Shown here piece by piece: positions 12,221 through 23,200 of a DNA stretch of 64,000 bases. The notes beneath the pieces were generated by a model. The model did not search any database. It was not told where the DNA came from and saw only the letters and a list, made by a program, of their open reading frames with translations. This stretch comes from Alentia gelatinosa (taxonomy: Eukaryota > Annelida > Polychaeta > Phyllodocida > Polynoidae). Where the stretch lies: the NCBI GenBank assembly GCA_950022655.1, contig OX465580.1:96738797-96802796 (forward strand), read 5' to 3'. How positions within the stretch are numbered: the first letter of the stretch is position 1; every line of letters begins with the position of its first letter. The translations under genes were made by a program, and so were the position numbers.

Positions 12221-14439
12221 TTATGATTGGTTGATGGATTTTATGAGAGTATTATTGACTCTGAAGTTGTGGTAAGTATGAATATAGTTCTTATATGCAC
12301 TAGAACGCCATCCGCCGAAGTCTTTGATGGTGTTCTCTGCGATGCCTGCCTTGTAGGCTTCGGTCGCGGCTGACTTTCTCAGGCTGTGTAGTGAGTACAT
12401 TAGCCTTGGCATGTTCAGTGTTGCCATCATGGCTTCCCACTGATTCCTCACGAATGACGTTGGCACTGGCATTCGGGAATCGGGGAACATTAAAAATGGG
12501 TCGTCTTTTGACGTGGTTGGAGTGTCTATATATATATTTGCTGTATTGCCGATACAGGGCAGAACGGTGACCCTGGGTCGGCACTTAGCTTGACCATCCG
12601 TGTCTGGCCTGATTTCTGAAGATTCTTGCCGAACTTGATGGTCAGAATAGCATTGTTCGTACTCACGTTCACGTCTCCACGTGTAAGGTGTAGCCTTGGG
12701 TTGAACCGGGCTACCGCTGGCATAGTTACCTCTGACTGCCGGAGGGCGCCGAAGTACATGATGAGTACCGCGACTGCTGTGATGGTGCCCTTTGGATTGT
12801 CTGGGAGCCTGGCGATGACTTTTCTCAGGAGGTCCATAGGTACCGCCGGCTTTATGTTGGGTGCGTATGACTTGTTCCGATGGAGGGCTTCGATGGCTCG
12901 CTTTACCCTCATATCGCGTGCGGGCCTGACACATTTTGCGACATGCAATATTTTCCCTAGGACCGATTGTAGCTCCTTTTTACTTATGGATCGTTTCTTA
13001 CATGTCCGACCAACCACCGACCTTACCTCTTGGAGTTTTTCAGCAGGAATAGATAGGGTCATGTTGGCGGCGTCTATCTGTATTCCCAGCCATGTGACTG
13101 ACTGGGATGGAGGTTGGCTCTTGTCGCAGGCTTCGGGCAGTCCAAGCTCCTGGAACAGCTGGCGGGCCACTTCGTAGTCTCGCTCTACCTTCGACCTATT
13201 GGGAGAGATAATGATTAAGTCGTCTAGATACATAGAGCAAGTAACGTCTTTGTGGTTGAGGATGCTGACGATAGAATTTGCAATGGTCTGCATATGCAGG
13301 GATGATGCCCGCGCACTGAAAGGGACAGATGTGTCACAATACATCTTTCCCTCCCACTCGAGGCATAATAGTCCCCAGTCCAGGGGGTCAGATGAGAAGT
13401 TTTTATACGCTTGTGTGATATCGAGGCTTGACATATACGCCCCTTCACCAAACCTTACGAGATCGACCACAAACTGATCCACAGTGGGGAGAGCGTGGTG
13501 TCGTTCATCACCGAAGACCGAATTTTTAATGATGAAACTGTTTATACTCTTTTCTTTTGGAAAGGTGAGGTCAGTAATGACACGTCTAGCATCAGACCCC
13601 TTTTTAGGACGAGACATTAGAGGTGCGACATGACACCATGGTTCGAACGGGGCTGAGTCAAACGGGCCTAACATGGAGTCATGTGCACATTCTTTCTCGA
13701 GGAAAGCTTCTATATCACGGGGGAAGCTGGATGCACTAGGGTGATTTTTGACGCCTCGGTTATCCGAGACAGGGCTGAGGTAGCCCAAAGGGAAGCTGAA
13801 TTTGAGAAAGTCTACGAGTTCTAAGTCACCACCCGTGGCCTTAATGTATGTCTCCCAGGCTGCGTTGTTTACTTTGGAGGGGATTTCAATACGAGCACCC
13901 TAGGCATTTGGGAGGCCCGTACTGCAAACAGCTTCGTATATATGAACCTTATCAGGATAACGATCTCCCATCGCGGGGTGTGGCCAGAGTTCAAACCTGC
14001 TGGGTGCAAGGGAGAATGGGTCAACATTGTCGGGTGCTATGCGTGTCCTACCCTCACAGAAATCGCGTATATGTTCATAGTTGACATTACCTGATTCCTC
14101 ACCTTGGGGCAGGACCGCGTCCTGGTCGACATGTCCCGTGGCCGAGCCGGGGGCGGCTTCGTGGTCATGGGATGCTGCCGGCCGGCGGGTATGCGCGGGT
14201 CGCCCGGTTCTGGTGGCCGCATCGTGATCGGGGTGTGCTGTGACGACTGGCCGATCGTGAGGCCCCTTGTTGTAGACAACAGGCGCACTGACTAAGGGGG
14301 GTAGTCTCAGTGCGCCTGACTCCCGTTTTTTGGAGCCTCTCTCGTATGACGTTGTCGGTAGGCCATCCCGCCGGCATGAGTTGCGGGTTGTACGTTGCCA
14401 GTTTCTTGCGGCGTGTTGTGCTGGAGTTTGCGATGGCAT
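12221..14439 (-). pseudogene. Ngaro pol: reverse transcriptase fused to tyrosine recombinase, disrupted
   Basis: One frame runs from ATG at 14439 to 12526, broken only by TAG at 13900-13902. After the TAG it continues as GARIEIPSKVNNAAWETY, a typical pre-RT segment. RT motifs include MSSLDITQAYKNF (motif A Asp), VPFSARASS (motif B region), SMYLDDLIII (catalytic YLDD) and TWLGIQID. RT ends at about VAKCVRPAR. Recombinase sequence follows directly: MRVKRAIEALHR as core-binding region and GALRQSEV with the first catalytic Arg. A frameshift in the short TA tract near 12525-12537 moves the end into another frame. That frame carries HSLRKSAAT (catalytic HxxR) and GGWRSSAYKNYI (catalytic Trp and presumed Tyr nucleophile), ending at 12221. 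No RNase H motif is visible between RT and recombinase. The element would need helper functions to move. Confidence 0.85.
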
Positions 14440-15472
14440 GCAATGAGGTTGTGGCCGCAGTGTCGGCCGACAGCATCACAGTAGGAACATATATGGACCC
14501 AGCGGACGTTCCCGTCATCGTGGTTCCCGCGCTGGCGGCAACCGCGTTCCGTGTTATATTCACGGCATGGAATATCACGGCGGCTACCGCTTCGCGATGA
14601 TGAGTTAGTCTCAGGGGCCGTGCCCTGAACGTATGCTAGCCTGACCCGTTCATTCTGAATGTTGACGGCGTCGGACCACCTGAACCTGCCTTTCTCAATC
14701 GAGTCAAATACATGTTGACTCCAACGTCTCACGCCGGGCCAGGGGTGGGTGAGAGCGTCTGTTGAGACATGGTTTAGGTGCATAAACATATACTGGAAGT
14801 CATCAATATCAACAGCATTGTCAGCGAGCATAGAGATGAATGCATTGATATATTCCAGCGCGCCCAGAGTGGAGCGCAGCTCGAGCTTCTGACTTATGGT
14901 ATACACACTGTCCCTCTCTACATACATGTAAGGCTTGGCTGTAAGCAATTGATAAACATGTCACCAATAATGCTCTTACCACCAGTACGGTCATGTCTTA
15001 GTTGTTCCCGGGCGAGCTGAACTTCCGCGAAGTCGTCGTGGAGGTATTCGCGGTGAAGGTCGGCCGGCGGGGGGAGGCGTTGTTGACGGCCGGCATCGGG
15101 GTGCGCGCGGGCCGGGTCTCTGTCGTCGCGTAGGGCTTGGGGAGTCCGTGTGACAGCAGTCGGCGTGCTGCAGTGACGCGGGCGGTCCTTCTCCAATTGC
15201 CGGTCGATAAGTAGGTCAAGCTTCCTGTCAAGGTGGCCCATCTCTTCGTCCATTCCTCTAAATTTGTCTTTAAAGGAGGTGAACTCGAGCTGCATATCAT
15301 CCATACAAGAGGCCCGCGACGCTGAACTTGTGTTTGATGATGCTTCTGTCAGCGTGCTAGTCTCGGCAGTGGTGTCAGCTTCGCCGACTTGTGAGCGTGT
15401 ACAAAACATAATGTCACTGTCAACCCGCCGGCGCATGGCGGCTCGGGTGTCCGCTCCCGTTTTGGGCTTCAT
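14307..15472 (-). pseudogene. Ngaro gag-like ORF, broken by a frameshift
   Basis: Two overlapping frames make up one gag-like region. The first (15472 to 14918) starts at ATG and has a likely coiled coil with the heptad-like stretch DEEMGHLDRKLDLLIDR. The second (open to 14307) continues from about HVYQLLTAKPYMYVERD and contains a Cys/His cluster (IPCREYNTERGC, then HICSYCDAVGRHCGH, then ACHRK). That cluster resembles the zinc-finger region of YR-retrotransposon gag proteins. The frame changes near 14955-14966, where the first frame runs into a stop soon after. The product would be a nucleic-acid-binding structural protein. The 3' end overlaps the start of the pol frame by about 130 bp. The frameshift is inferred from the way the two frames complement each other. 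Confidence 0.75.
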
Positions 15473-15605
15473 GTTCGGCTCTATCCCTCACCTTTGCGTG
15501 TATTCCGTCCAATCCACGTATTCCTTGCCAACTGTCTGTTTCCCCATTTATGTGTCGGGTAATTGCTGTATTGGGCAACTCGCCGAGAGCCAAGTTAGGG
15601 TGGTA

Positions 15606-15794
15606 AAGTTTAGAGAATTGGAAATATGTGTGTGTAGGTTGGAAGTGAAGGGAAGAAGAAATGGTTGAGGCGGATGTGGGGTGTAGGTGTGTGGAATTGC
15701 CGAAAGGTGGCGTGGTAGTAATATTTTTGATTTGAGGGTGATCGCTAGATGTAGCAATGAGAGCCCCTGGTCCGTCGGACCATGAACAACCCAT
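15606..15794 (-). repeat. Ngaro terminal repeat A1
   Basis: About 189 bp, matching 11779-11967 with about four differences. It contains the 15-bp palindrome TGGTCCGTCGGACCA at 15768-15782, ten bases from the terminal CAT at 15792-15794. It lies upstream of the gag-like ORF in element orientation, so the 5' promoter is expected here. No clear TATA box was identified. Confidence 0.9.
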
Positions 15795-15973
15795 GGAACT
15801 GTTTCACTAGTTTCGTGACAAAAGTGTTAGACAGACATGAAAAGCGGCACCAACAGTGCAAGCAAGAACGGACAAACTGAAGTCTAATGTCTAGTTCTTA
15901 TGAAACTGGACACACCATCTAGACGCCATCTACTGATCTAGACATGTCACGAAACTAGTGAAACAGGTCCCTG

Positions 15974-16267
15974 GAGTCTGTTTCTACGAATTTACAAATT
16001 CTACGAACAGTACGGCATGATACAAAGGTGGCAATGATAAGAGGTATCACAAATGATTTGAGCATATTCTCGTCTGATATAGTCGATCGTATCGAGCCTT
16101 TGCTAACTTTCGTCCATGGTGACACCTATAAACACTGAAAGGTTAGAGAAAATAGTACCAACAGATGCAACAGGTGGTGCCACTATATCATAATTGTCGA
16201 GAATTTATTATCGTTTCTATACCATAGTTTAAACTAAATGGTTATTGAAGATCAGTAGAGATATGCT

Positions 16268-16341
<74 letters not shown>

Positions 16342-19300
16342 AACATTGTAGAATAAGGGGATGTGAACAGCCTTCAGGTGTATTGAAGATATTGAGGGAA
16401 AATAGATGGAGGGGGTTGGCCCAATGAAACAGCATTTCCTTTTAATGTTCTTTACATAAGCAGCAAGGATGCCAGCCAATGGGCAGGTATGTGATGTCCT
16501 TACAGCACTGTCATGGTACAACACATACACCCTTTACATTTTGTAAACACTTTCAAGAAAGGATAAACACTTCAAGCAACATCTCTGCGCTATTGAAAAT
16601 AGGATTTAGGATTGCCTTTTGAAGACTATCCAGTATTCAAACTGTTTTCACAGATTTCCAAGAGTCCTTTCAAATTTCAGTTCAAGTCCTGGATAGGTTC
16701 ACAAGGATTATCATCTTTAATCAGATAGATCCCTTTCAACATTTCAAGCATGGGACAGAGTGATCAGAGGGCATTTCATCGCATAGGTAAACACCCACAC
16801 ACAATTAAATGATGCTCTGGTTTCAAATAGCGCGTCACATTTTGTGTAACATCGCGGAATAGCAAGTTACCAATTGAAGGGTTGGCATTGCAATGCTCGT
16901 TACACTCATGGCTAGGGGAAATCTTCTTAAGGAAAGGCCCACCAATGAGTGTTTGATGCGTTGAATTTTCGGATCTCATCTCGAAACGTGGCGAGACCTT
17001 TGGAGTTGGTTGACCCTTTGGTAATGCAATTAGGCAACACTTCACTTCATTCCAAAGCAGATTGAATAAACAAAGTCCAAAAACCTAAGCTGTGTTTCTT
17101 GATTGCTTTTGTCATTAACTATGTTTTTAGTTGAGAGACGTACAAGCCCTGCAGCACAGTTATGAAGGGTGTTAGCAGTAAGTCTACACCTTTCAAATAT
17201 CGAGACTTGTTGGGAGTCATCTTAACTACTAAAGAAGTATTTATTCATGAAGAATCATGCTGATTTTTTTTCTATTTCTTATCATCACTGACGAGATGAA
17301 ATAAAGGATACAGAAAGAAGACCTAGTTGCATTCATGTATCAAATTGGGATACAAATATCTAATTGTGGAAGAGCAGGATAAGCATTTCCGTTACTCACC
17401 ATAACAAACATAATGATATAGAATTAGTTTTAAAATGACTTTCAATAGACAAGCATCATCGATAATTACCATTCACTTTTCACAAAAAAGACAATTTATG
17501 TAAAATTTGCGTTAAAAAATAAATTAAAACAGATTGGTTTTTAAAGCCTAAAGCTGGGATCCCACTTCTCCGACATACCCTTAAAGTTTTACGATTTGGC
17601 TATGAGCAGATATTCTCAAATTCTATGGGGAAGGGCTCTATCGAAGTTTGTTACAGTGTGTCGCTAAACATTTGAACGGGTTTAGCAGAAATAAAAAGTT
17701 GACCATTGAACCGCTACACACCACGATAGCTGAGGTGCCCTCAAATGTATTGATAGATTGATAGAATTTTCTTATTTTATTACCGAAAAGTAGAAAGCTG
17801 CCCTCGGTATTGAGGTATCACCCGATTCTGTATGGTGATGCCTCAACACCCATATACCTACCTGGGGAGGAGGTGCATAGCCCACGCATGATAGAGAATG
17901 CATCTGACACCTTCCGACACAATTTTGTTCTTATGGTAAATTGATCATGATCGATTTTGGCGGAACGCCAGCAACACGGCCATTTTGTCAGAACCCTGTC
18001 GGAGTGTGTCAAAAGGGGTTTATTGCTATGAAAAAACCTTTCATCCAACAGAAAGTTGATTCAGTGTTCTAACACTTGTCGGAAGGCTACCATATCATGT
18101 TGGAAGTATATATCATAGTAGCGGGAGCTTGGCTTTAGGCTGAGAATCTACTGAGCTCGTGACCCACTATGACCAGCGTCCCGACACACTATACGACGCA
18201 AAATTCTCAGCCCTCCGACTCAGCAACGATGCAGTAATTTAACTTCGTACTCTGACATTCTAAGAAACCGAATCTTTCAACGTTCTAACAAGGCTATCAA
18301 TGTCTATGTGGTAGCCATGTTGGAGAAATATCGAAAGCAGTGGGTTCCAGGCTTGAGAAGCCCTATCGCCTTCCAAAACAAAATGTCAAAGGTCCTGTAG
18401 AGGAGGGAGAAAGAAAACCGTACACGAATATTGCTGACTATAGTCTGTGGCCTGCTCGCCTGAGTCCACAAGGGACACTTGGTTTATTTAGTAATCTAGA
18501 AGAGGTTTAGCTACGTGCTGGGGAAAAAAAGGAAAATACATAGTCCCGATTTTGGTTGCTACAGACACTAAACAAAGCGGGGTGAACACACCTGGGATAT
18601 AATCTGTTTCTTCCATGCGGTAGTACCTCATCCATTACCTGATTGCAAGTTGTTTTTTTCCTTTCTCCATTCTGCCAACCTTTGATTGACTGTGGCGATC
18701 GTAGGCGCTTCCTCGCTGTGGTAGGGCCAAAACCAAAGTCCAATTTGCGGCCTGATCCAAGGCCGATAAATCATTTACAGGCGGGGAAACGAATCAGTGA
18801 GTGATTCAATTAGCCGCGGGTTTGCCGGGAAACCACACACCTTCCCTGCTCACCTACTGGGCGCTGGCAGCGTGCTATGAACCCAGCAGCATTTTTGTCA
18901 GTTTCCTGTCATTATCCAAGCTTGAAGGAACCGAACCACAAAATGGCCCCTAGTGCGTTGCCAATGAATGGTGTGCGGAGTACCTTGACAAGCAATATTC
19001 CTATTTGTCTTATTTAGTGTTAAAAGGCCAACCTGCAGGGCACAGAAAAGGTTATCAAGGTGCGTGGTAAATCCTCGAGCATCTTCATCTATAGGTCATA
19101 CAGATCGATCTGGTTCTAGTGGTTATAACTGGAATTACTGTGAACCCTGCCATTATAGCTAATTACATGCACAAAACACTACACCTAGTTCTGTTGACGA
19201 TATCACAAGTTTCCAACCTTACCCCCTACTAGTGAAAGATAGCCGCAAATAACCATTTTGAACTCTCAGCCACAACAGCCCCACCCCAACCCTCTGTTTT

Positions 19301-21531
19301 CAGGACGTGTTGACTTCCCACACCTTCCAGCCAACGTCCTCATTGGCATTTCTGGGTTAATGCGCCTGATTTCTTATTGGCCTCCCACGCCAATTCATCT
19401 GTCAGTACAAATGTCTCCGGCAAGAACACCCCTTCCTGAAAGTATTAATGAACACTGAAGTGCTGAGACGTACAGGTGAGATACTGGTTCAAAAAGGACC
19501 CTGTTTGTCAGCTACCAACCTCTGTCAACAAAGACAATTATACGGTTGGAATCGTATGAATGCTGCAATAAAATCCAAAATAGCAGATAAAGATAATATT
19601 CTAATTTATTTCATGGAGACCAGTCATTTCAGAAGATGTCTTAACATAGTTCTGTTGAACGTCGAAACGCAATACATATCTAACTGTATAGCTTACTTTT
19701 AAATACTAGTTGAATGAAGAAGAATCTTTATCACGAGCCACTTTACAGATGTGATATTACCGCGCATATACAACATGTTCATTCATTAAATCGGTCATGT
19801 AGACCTTCACACAAGTTCCGGTTATGGCCATATTAATGTTACCGGTTGCTAAATGATTGAGGCGTGACAAGGAAGTTACAATTCGGACAAAATCTATTTA
19901 CCTCATACATACATTGGTAAATGGATTGAGGTAAACCCTGGATAGATAAAGAATAAACCCTGAACATCACGCAAGAAATTTATTTGAACTTAACACAATA
20001 ATTTGGGACTTTCGAGCTTAGGATAATGCCACATAAGAGGACAATCTTTGATGAGAGGGTGGGTGAGAGGTAAAAATGTCCTTGCTGAAAATCGAATATT
20101 CAAGATGCTATAGAGGATTGTGGGAAGTAGTGTTATAGTAATGAAGCAGTAGGTGGCATCAGTGTTGAAACTGTGGAGGGGTATTGTACACCATAATATT
20201 ACTGCCTATTTCAATCAGCCTCAATGATTGAGGCATGACAAGCCAATAATAATATGGATTAGATTTATTTATCTCCTACATACTTTGATAGAATAAATAG
20301 TTTACCTTGAGACCATCTGCTGGAATTACTAGCAGGTGGTGTCAAGGTAAGTGAGGAATCTGGGTGTAGATTATGATGTTCATGACAGGTGGCAAGGAAT
20401 TTTCCAACAAGTGATGTGGCGATAGGCGGTAAAGCCTCTATGTACCATATCCCAAACAGGTGACTTTGAGATGGGGGGGGGGGGGGGGTGCCATCGTGAG
20501 TGATATGCCACAGGGAGAGGGCACGACATCCTTCCTCCTGAGGGCCCAAAGCCCTGTACACCATGAAGGTCTGGTTTATCCAGTGCAGAACTAGTATATA
20601 TTACAAGAAGGATCCGCCAAAGTGGGGAGAGAGGGGCAAAATCCCCCCGCCTTCTTAGGGAATAAGGCCGGGCCACCAGACATCCTTCACATATACCGTG
20701 CTGTAGACTAACATGATAATGAGGGGATTGGAAAATGTAGCATGTTGCCTGATCTTGAGGATTAAGGTGACTTGGTGCATTGAGGATGTCAAACCTTCCA
20801 TGGTCCATGCCGACAAAAAGCCAAGAGTGGTGAAGGCGCAGAGTCGGGATTGGAGAGGAAGTTCGGACTGCTGAACATCTATTGTATATATTTACACAAT
20901 ATCGACTGGTTTCAGAAACAAGCAGCCGTATGCCCCGAGGAGTTGACGCGTAGTAATATCCGAGCGTATGCTATATTATGCTCCGGGTATGTCCGTACAA
21001 ACTCCCTGTGTTTTGTATGGACACTTTGTATTAGGTGGATAATAAAACATGATACTACTACGTCTCCACCTCACACAGCAACATAACCTGATCGCTCCAA
21101 CCCCTATGATATGGCAAACCTATTTTTTCTACCGCTCCTAGACCGTTTGACCCCTGTTAGTGAATTCTTAAAACAAAATATTCCTTAGAGAAATCATGAC
21201 ACAGCCCATCTGTGTGCAGAAAAAAACCCAGCAGAAACATGGCCTCATTGATGCCCTTTGGACGGCTGGCACGGGCACGATGCCTGGTAGGATCTTTCTC
21301 TGCATCGTGTTTGTGACTATGCTCCATCAGTCCAACCTCCTGGCAATGGGCAGCTCCCTCGGCGAGCAACACACCCTGCGGAGATCTCACATATGCCCCA
21401 CTCCAGCAGGCACGTTCTTCACCGTAAGGTCGACTATGGCCACAACAATTAAGACAACGCTTGAGGTCCCGGTGTGCTACACTGGCGGCCATACTGCCCT
21501 GTGACTAGCTGAACGGCCTACATTGAGGATT
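15974..21531. other. Intronic stretch without recognised genes
   Basis: Contains the (TA)n tract and a 17-base G run near 20472-20488. Phrases such as GGGATCCCACTTCTCCGAC at 17557 look like old repeat remnants. The open frames at 20380-20808 and 21157-21492 have no recognised domain. Confidence 0.55.
16270..16339. repeat. (TA)n microsatellite
   Basis: About 35 uninterrupted TA units. The Tyr-Ile open frames here are artefacts. Confidence 0.95.
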
Positions 21532-21857
21532 ACCCGGCGTTTACACTAGACAATCATAGCCGGCGATCTCGAATTTTGCAGCTCCTGACGACTTTCAGCA
21601 GTAAAATGATAAAAATTACACAATTTGGCCCCATTTGGACTATTGGACACGCTCTGACGCCCATGACTATTTCAAGCTGGATTGAATTAGTCGTCTAGAT
21701 AGGCGGCGATTCTGTGAAAACTCAGAGTCGTCAGTTTAAGCGCTCAGGTATATTCTGAAGTCCACAACTTTTGAGGTGGACATCGCAACCACTTGACGAT
21801 ATTGCCTTGACGATCTACAGTGGCCATGTATTTAGTCGTCTAATGTAAACGCCGGGT
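21532..21857. mobile_element. TIR MITE (ACCCGGCGTTTACA family), copy 1
   Basis: Begins ACCCGGCGTTTACACTAG and ends CTAATGTAAACGCCGGGT. The interior matches 21930-22311 in order (GACTTTCAGCAGTAAAAT, GGACACGCTCTGACGCCC, GGCGGCGATTCTGT). Confidence 0.75.
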
Positions 21858-21929
21858 CAGCCGTCTGGGCCGTATGCTCACGCCTTTGTCCGGCTTGCTG
21901 GTAGGCACCTGACTAGGACAGTTCTCCTC

Positions 21930-22311
21930 ACCCGGCATTTATACTAGACGATTCTGGCCAGCGATTCTGGTATTTTTATCTCCTGGCGACTTTCAGCAGT
22001 AAAATAATAGAAATCGTCAAATATAAACGCCAAGCGGTGGGGACTGCAGATCGTCTGATTGTTTCATATTATTCAATTTGGCACCACCTGATGACCATTG
22101 GACACGCTCTGACGCCCGCGATTATTTCAAGCCGGTTTGGATCAGTCGTCTACAAGGGCGGCGATTCTGTAAAAACTTATGGTTGTCAGAGTAAACGGTC
22201 GAGTGTATTCTTGGGTCGAAGACTTTTGCGGTGGACATTGCCACCACCTGGCCACTATTTGCTTGACGATCTAGATGCCACGCATTCAGTCGTCTGATGT
22301 AAACGCCGGGT
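21930..22311. mobile_element. TIR MITE (ACCCGGCGTTTACA family), copy 2
   Basis: Begins ACCCGGCATTTATACTAG and ends CTGATGTAAACGCCGGGT. It carries about 50 extra bases (near 22017-22070) relative to its neighbour, which themselves contain a TIR-like ATATAAACGCC. It lies 72 bp from copy 1 in the same orientation. Confidence 0.75.
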
Positions 22312-22617
22312 GAGCTAGCCTGAGACCACAGGACCATACGGCTAAACCCATTTTACGGCAGTTCAAGCTTTGTCATAATTACTGCCAATTTTCAATTAGC
22401 CTAAATTTTAAATTTTAGGCTTTAGGCTTTAGGCCTCAGATGTTTGAATGTATAATTGAATAAGTCATTGTCATCACTTGAATGTATCACATTTAGAAAT
22501 GACATGGGCACGTCTACTACACCTTTCTAAGTTTAGCTGCGGCCGGGTGCGCCAAGTAGCTGCCTGGTGGGTCTGTAAGCCTGCTGCCAGCCACTTGCTA
22601 TTCCTGACACCAGGTTG

Positions 22618-23200
22618 GGACCAGTCCAAACAGGTTTTCCAGCTATCAGATTGGTACCCAGCAGAGAGGGCTGATTCTGTAGAGTAAGGAAGGAACGAGC
22701 TGGACCAACTGGTCAGCTGGGTACTAGAACCACCAGTGAGGACCTATCAAAGGTTCTGCACGTGCTCAGTGAGGAGAGTGGGTCTATATAAGAAGGCTGC
22801 TGAAGCTTAGCTGGACACACTGGGGTGTGGAGGGACTAAGTGCGGTCCCTCTGCAGGGCTCTGTCTCTGTTCTCACCCTAAGGGAGCTAGCTCTCCAGAC
22901 TAGCTGTTGACCAATTTGGGTTCCCTAGAAGGTGGAGTCAGAGTATCCCGGTTCTCTAGGAGGAGAGGGTTGACTGTTGAGTCTCCTTTCCAGATAGAGC
23001 TCTGGGGTCTCGAGATGAGATCAGGGTGGTGTAGTACCACCCCTGTGATCCTCAAGGGCAGAGCCACGGTGCTGGGTGGTTGTGGTAAAACACAGCTGCG
23101 GGTTTGCGGGTGGGACCAGCACCGAGATGGCATTCCGGACCAAAACCTTGGTGGTGCTCGGGAGAAGATTCGGCCTTTCCCCCGACACCCAGCCACTACA
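22618..23200 (+). mobile_element. Possible LTR-like block
   Basis: A GC-richer segment with a TATA box (TATATAAG at 22785-22792) that ends ...CCACTACA. The start TGACACC at 22614 is a guess, and no matching target duplication or second copy was found. It could be a solo LTR or the start of a lost gene. No protein domain is recognisable in its open frames. Confidence 0.3.

Larger units (their letters stand above)
11564..15794 (-). mobile_element. Ngaro-type tyrosine-recombinase retrotransposon with split direct repeats
   Basis: Read on the minus strand, the order is A1 (15794-15606), gag-like ORFs, pol-like ORF, B1 (12134-11965), A2 (11967-11779), B2 (11733-11564). This A1-ORFs-B1-A2-B2 layout is diagnostic of Ngaro-group retroelements of the DIRS order, which integrate with a tyrosine recombinase through a circular intermediate. 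I counted 3 differences between B1 and B2 over 170 bp and 4 between A1 and A2 over 189 bp, so the insertion is fairly young. The trinucleotide CAT occurs at both outer ends and at the B1/A2 junction, and there is no target-site duplication. The copy is defective: a gag frameshift, an in-frame TAG in pol, a frameshift at a short TA tract, and no RNase H domain. It interrupts a MITE. Confidence 0.93.
11419..15973. mobile_element. TIR MITE, copy 1, split by the Ngaro insertion
   Basis: The MITE parts are 11419-11563 and 15795-15973. Together they make an element of about 325 bp whose outer ends are inverted (GGGACCTGGTTCACTAG on the left, CTAGTGAAACAGGTCCC on the right). A further TTCACTAGTTTCGTGACA lies internally. 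It is the same family as 37852-38166 and 59563-59835. Rejoining the parts at CAT gives the continuous sequence seen in the uninterrupted copies. Confidence 0.85.

Noticed and set aside
12626..13177. 183-codon plus-strand open frame opposite the retrotransposon pol
   Set aside because: Antisense shadow of the RT/recombinase region. It has no domain of its own.
16229..16530. Open frames with Tyr-Ile repeats on both strands
   Set aside because: Produced by the (TA)n microsatellite.
20380..20808. 142-codon minus-strand open frame
   Set aside because: No recognisable domain. Its Pro run comes from a 17-base G tract on the plus strand.
21157..21492. 111-codon minus-strand open frame with a RCLNCCGH segment, suggestive of a zinc knuckle
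   Set aside because: The CCHC spacing is not met, and nothing gag- or LINE-like flanks it. An opposing 102-codon frame is equally open.
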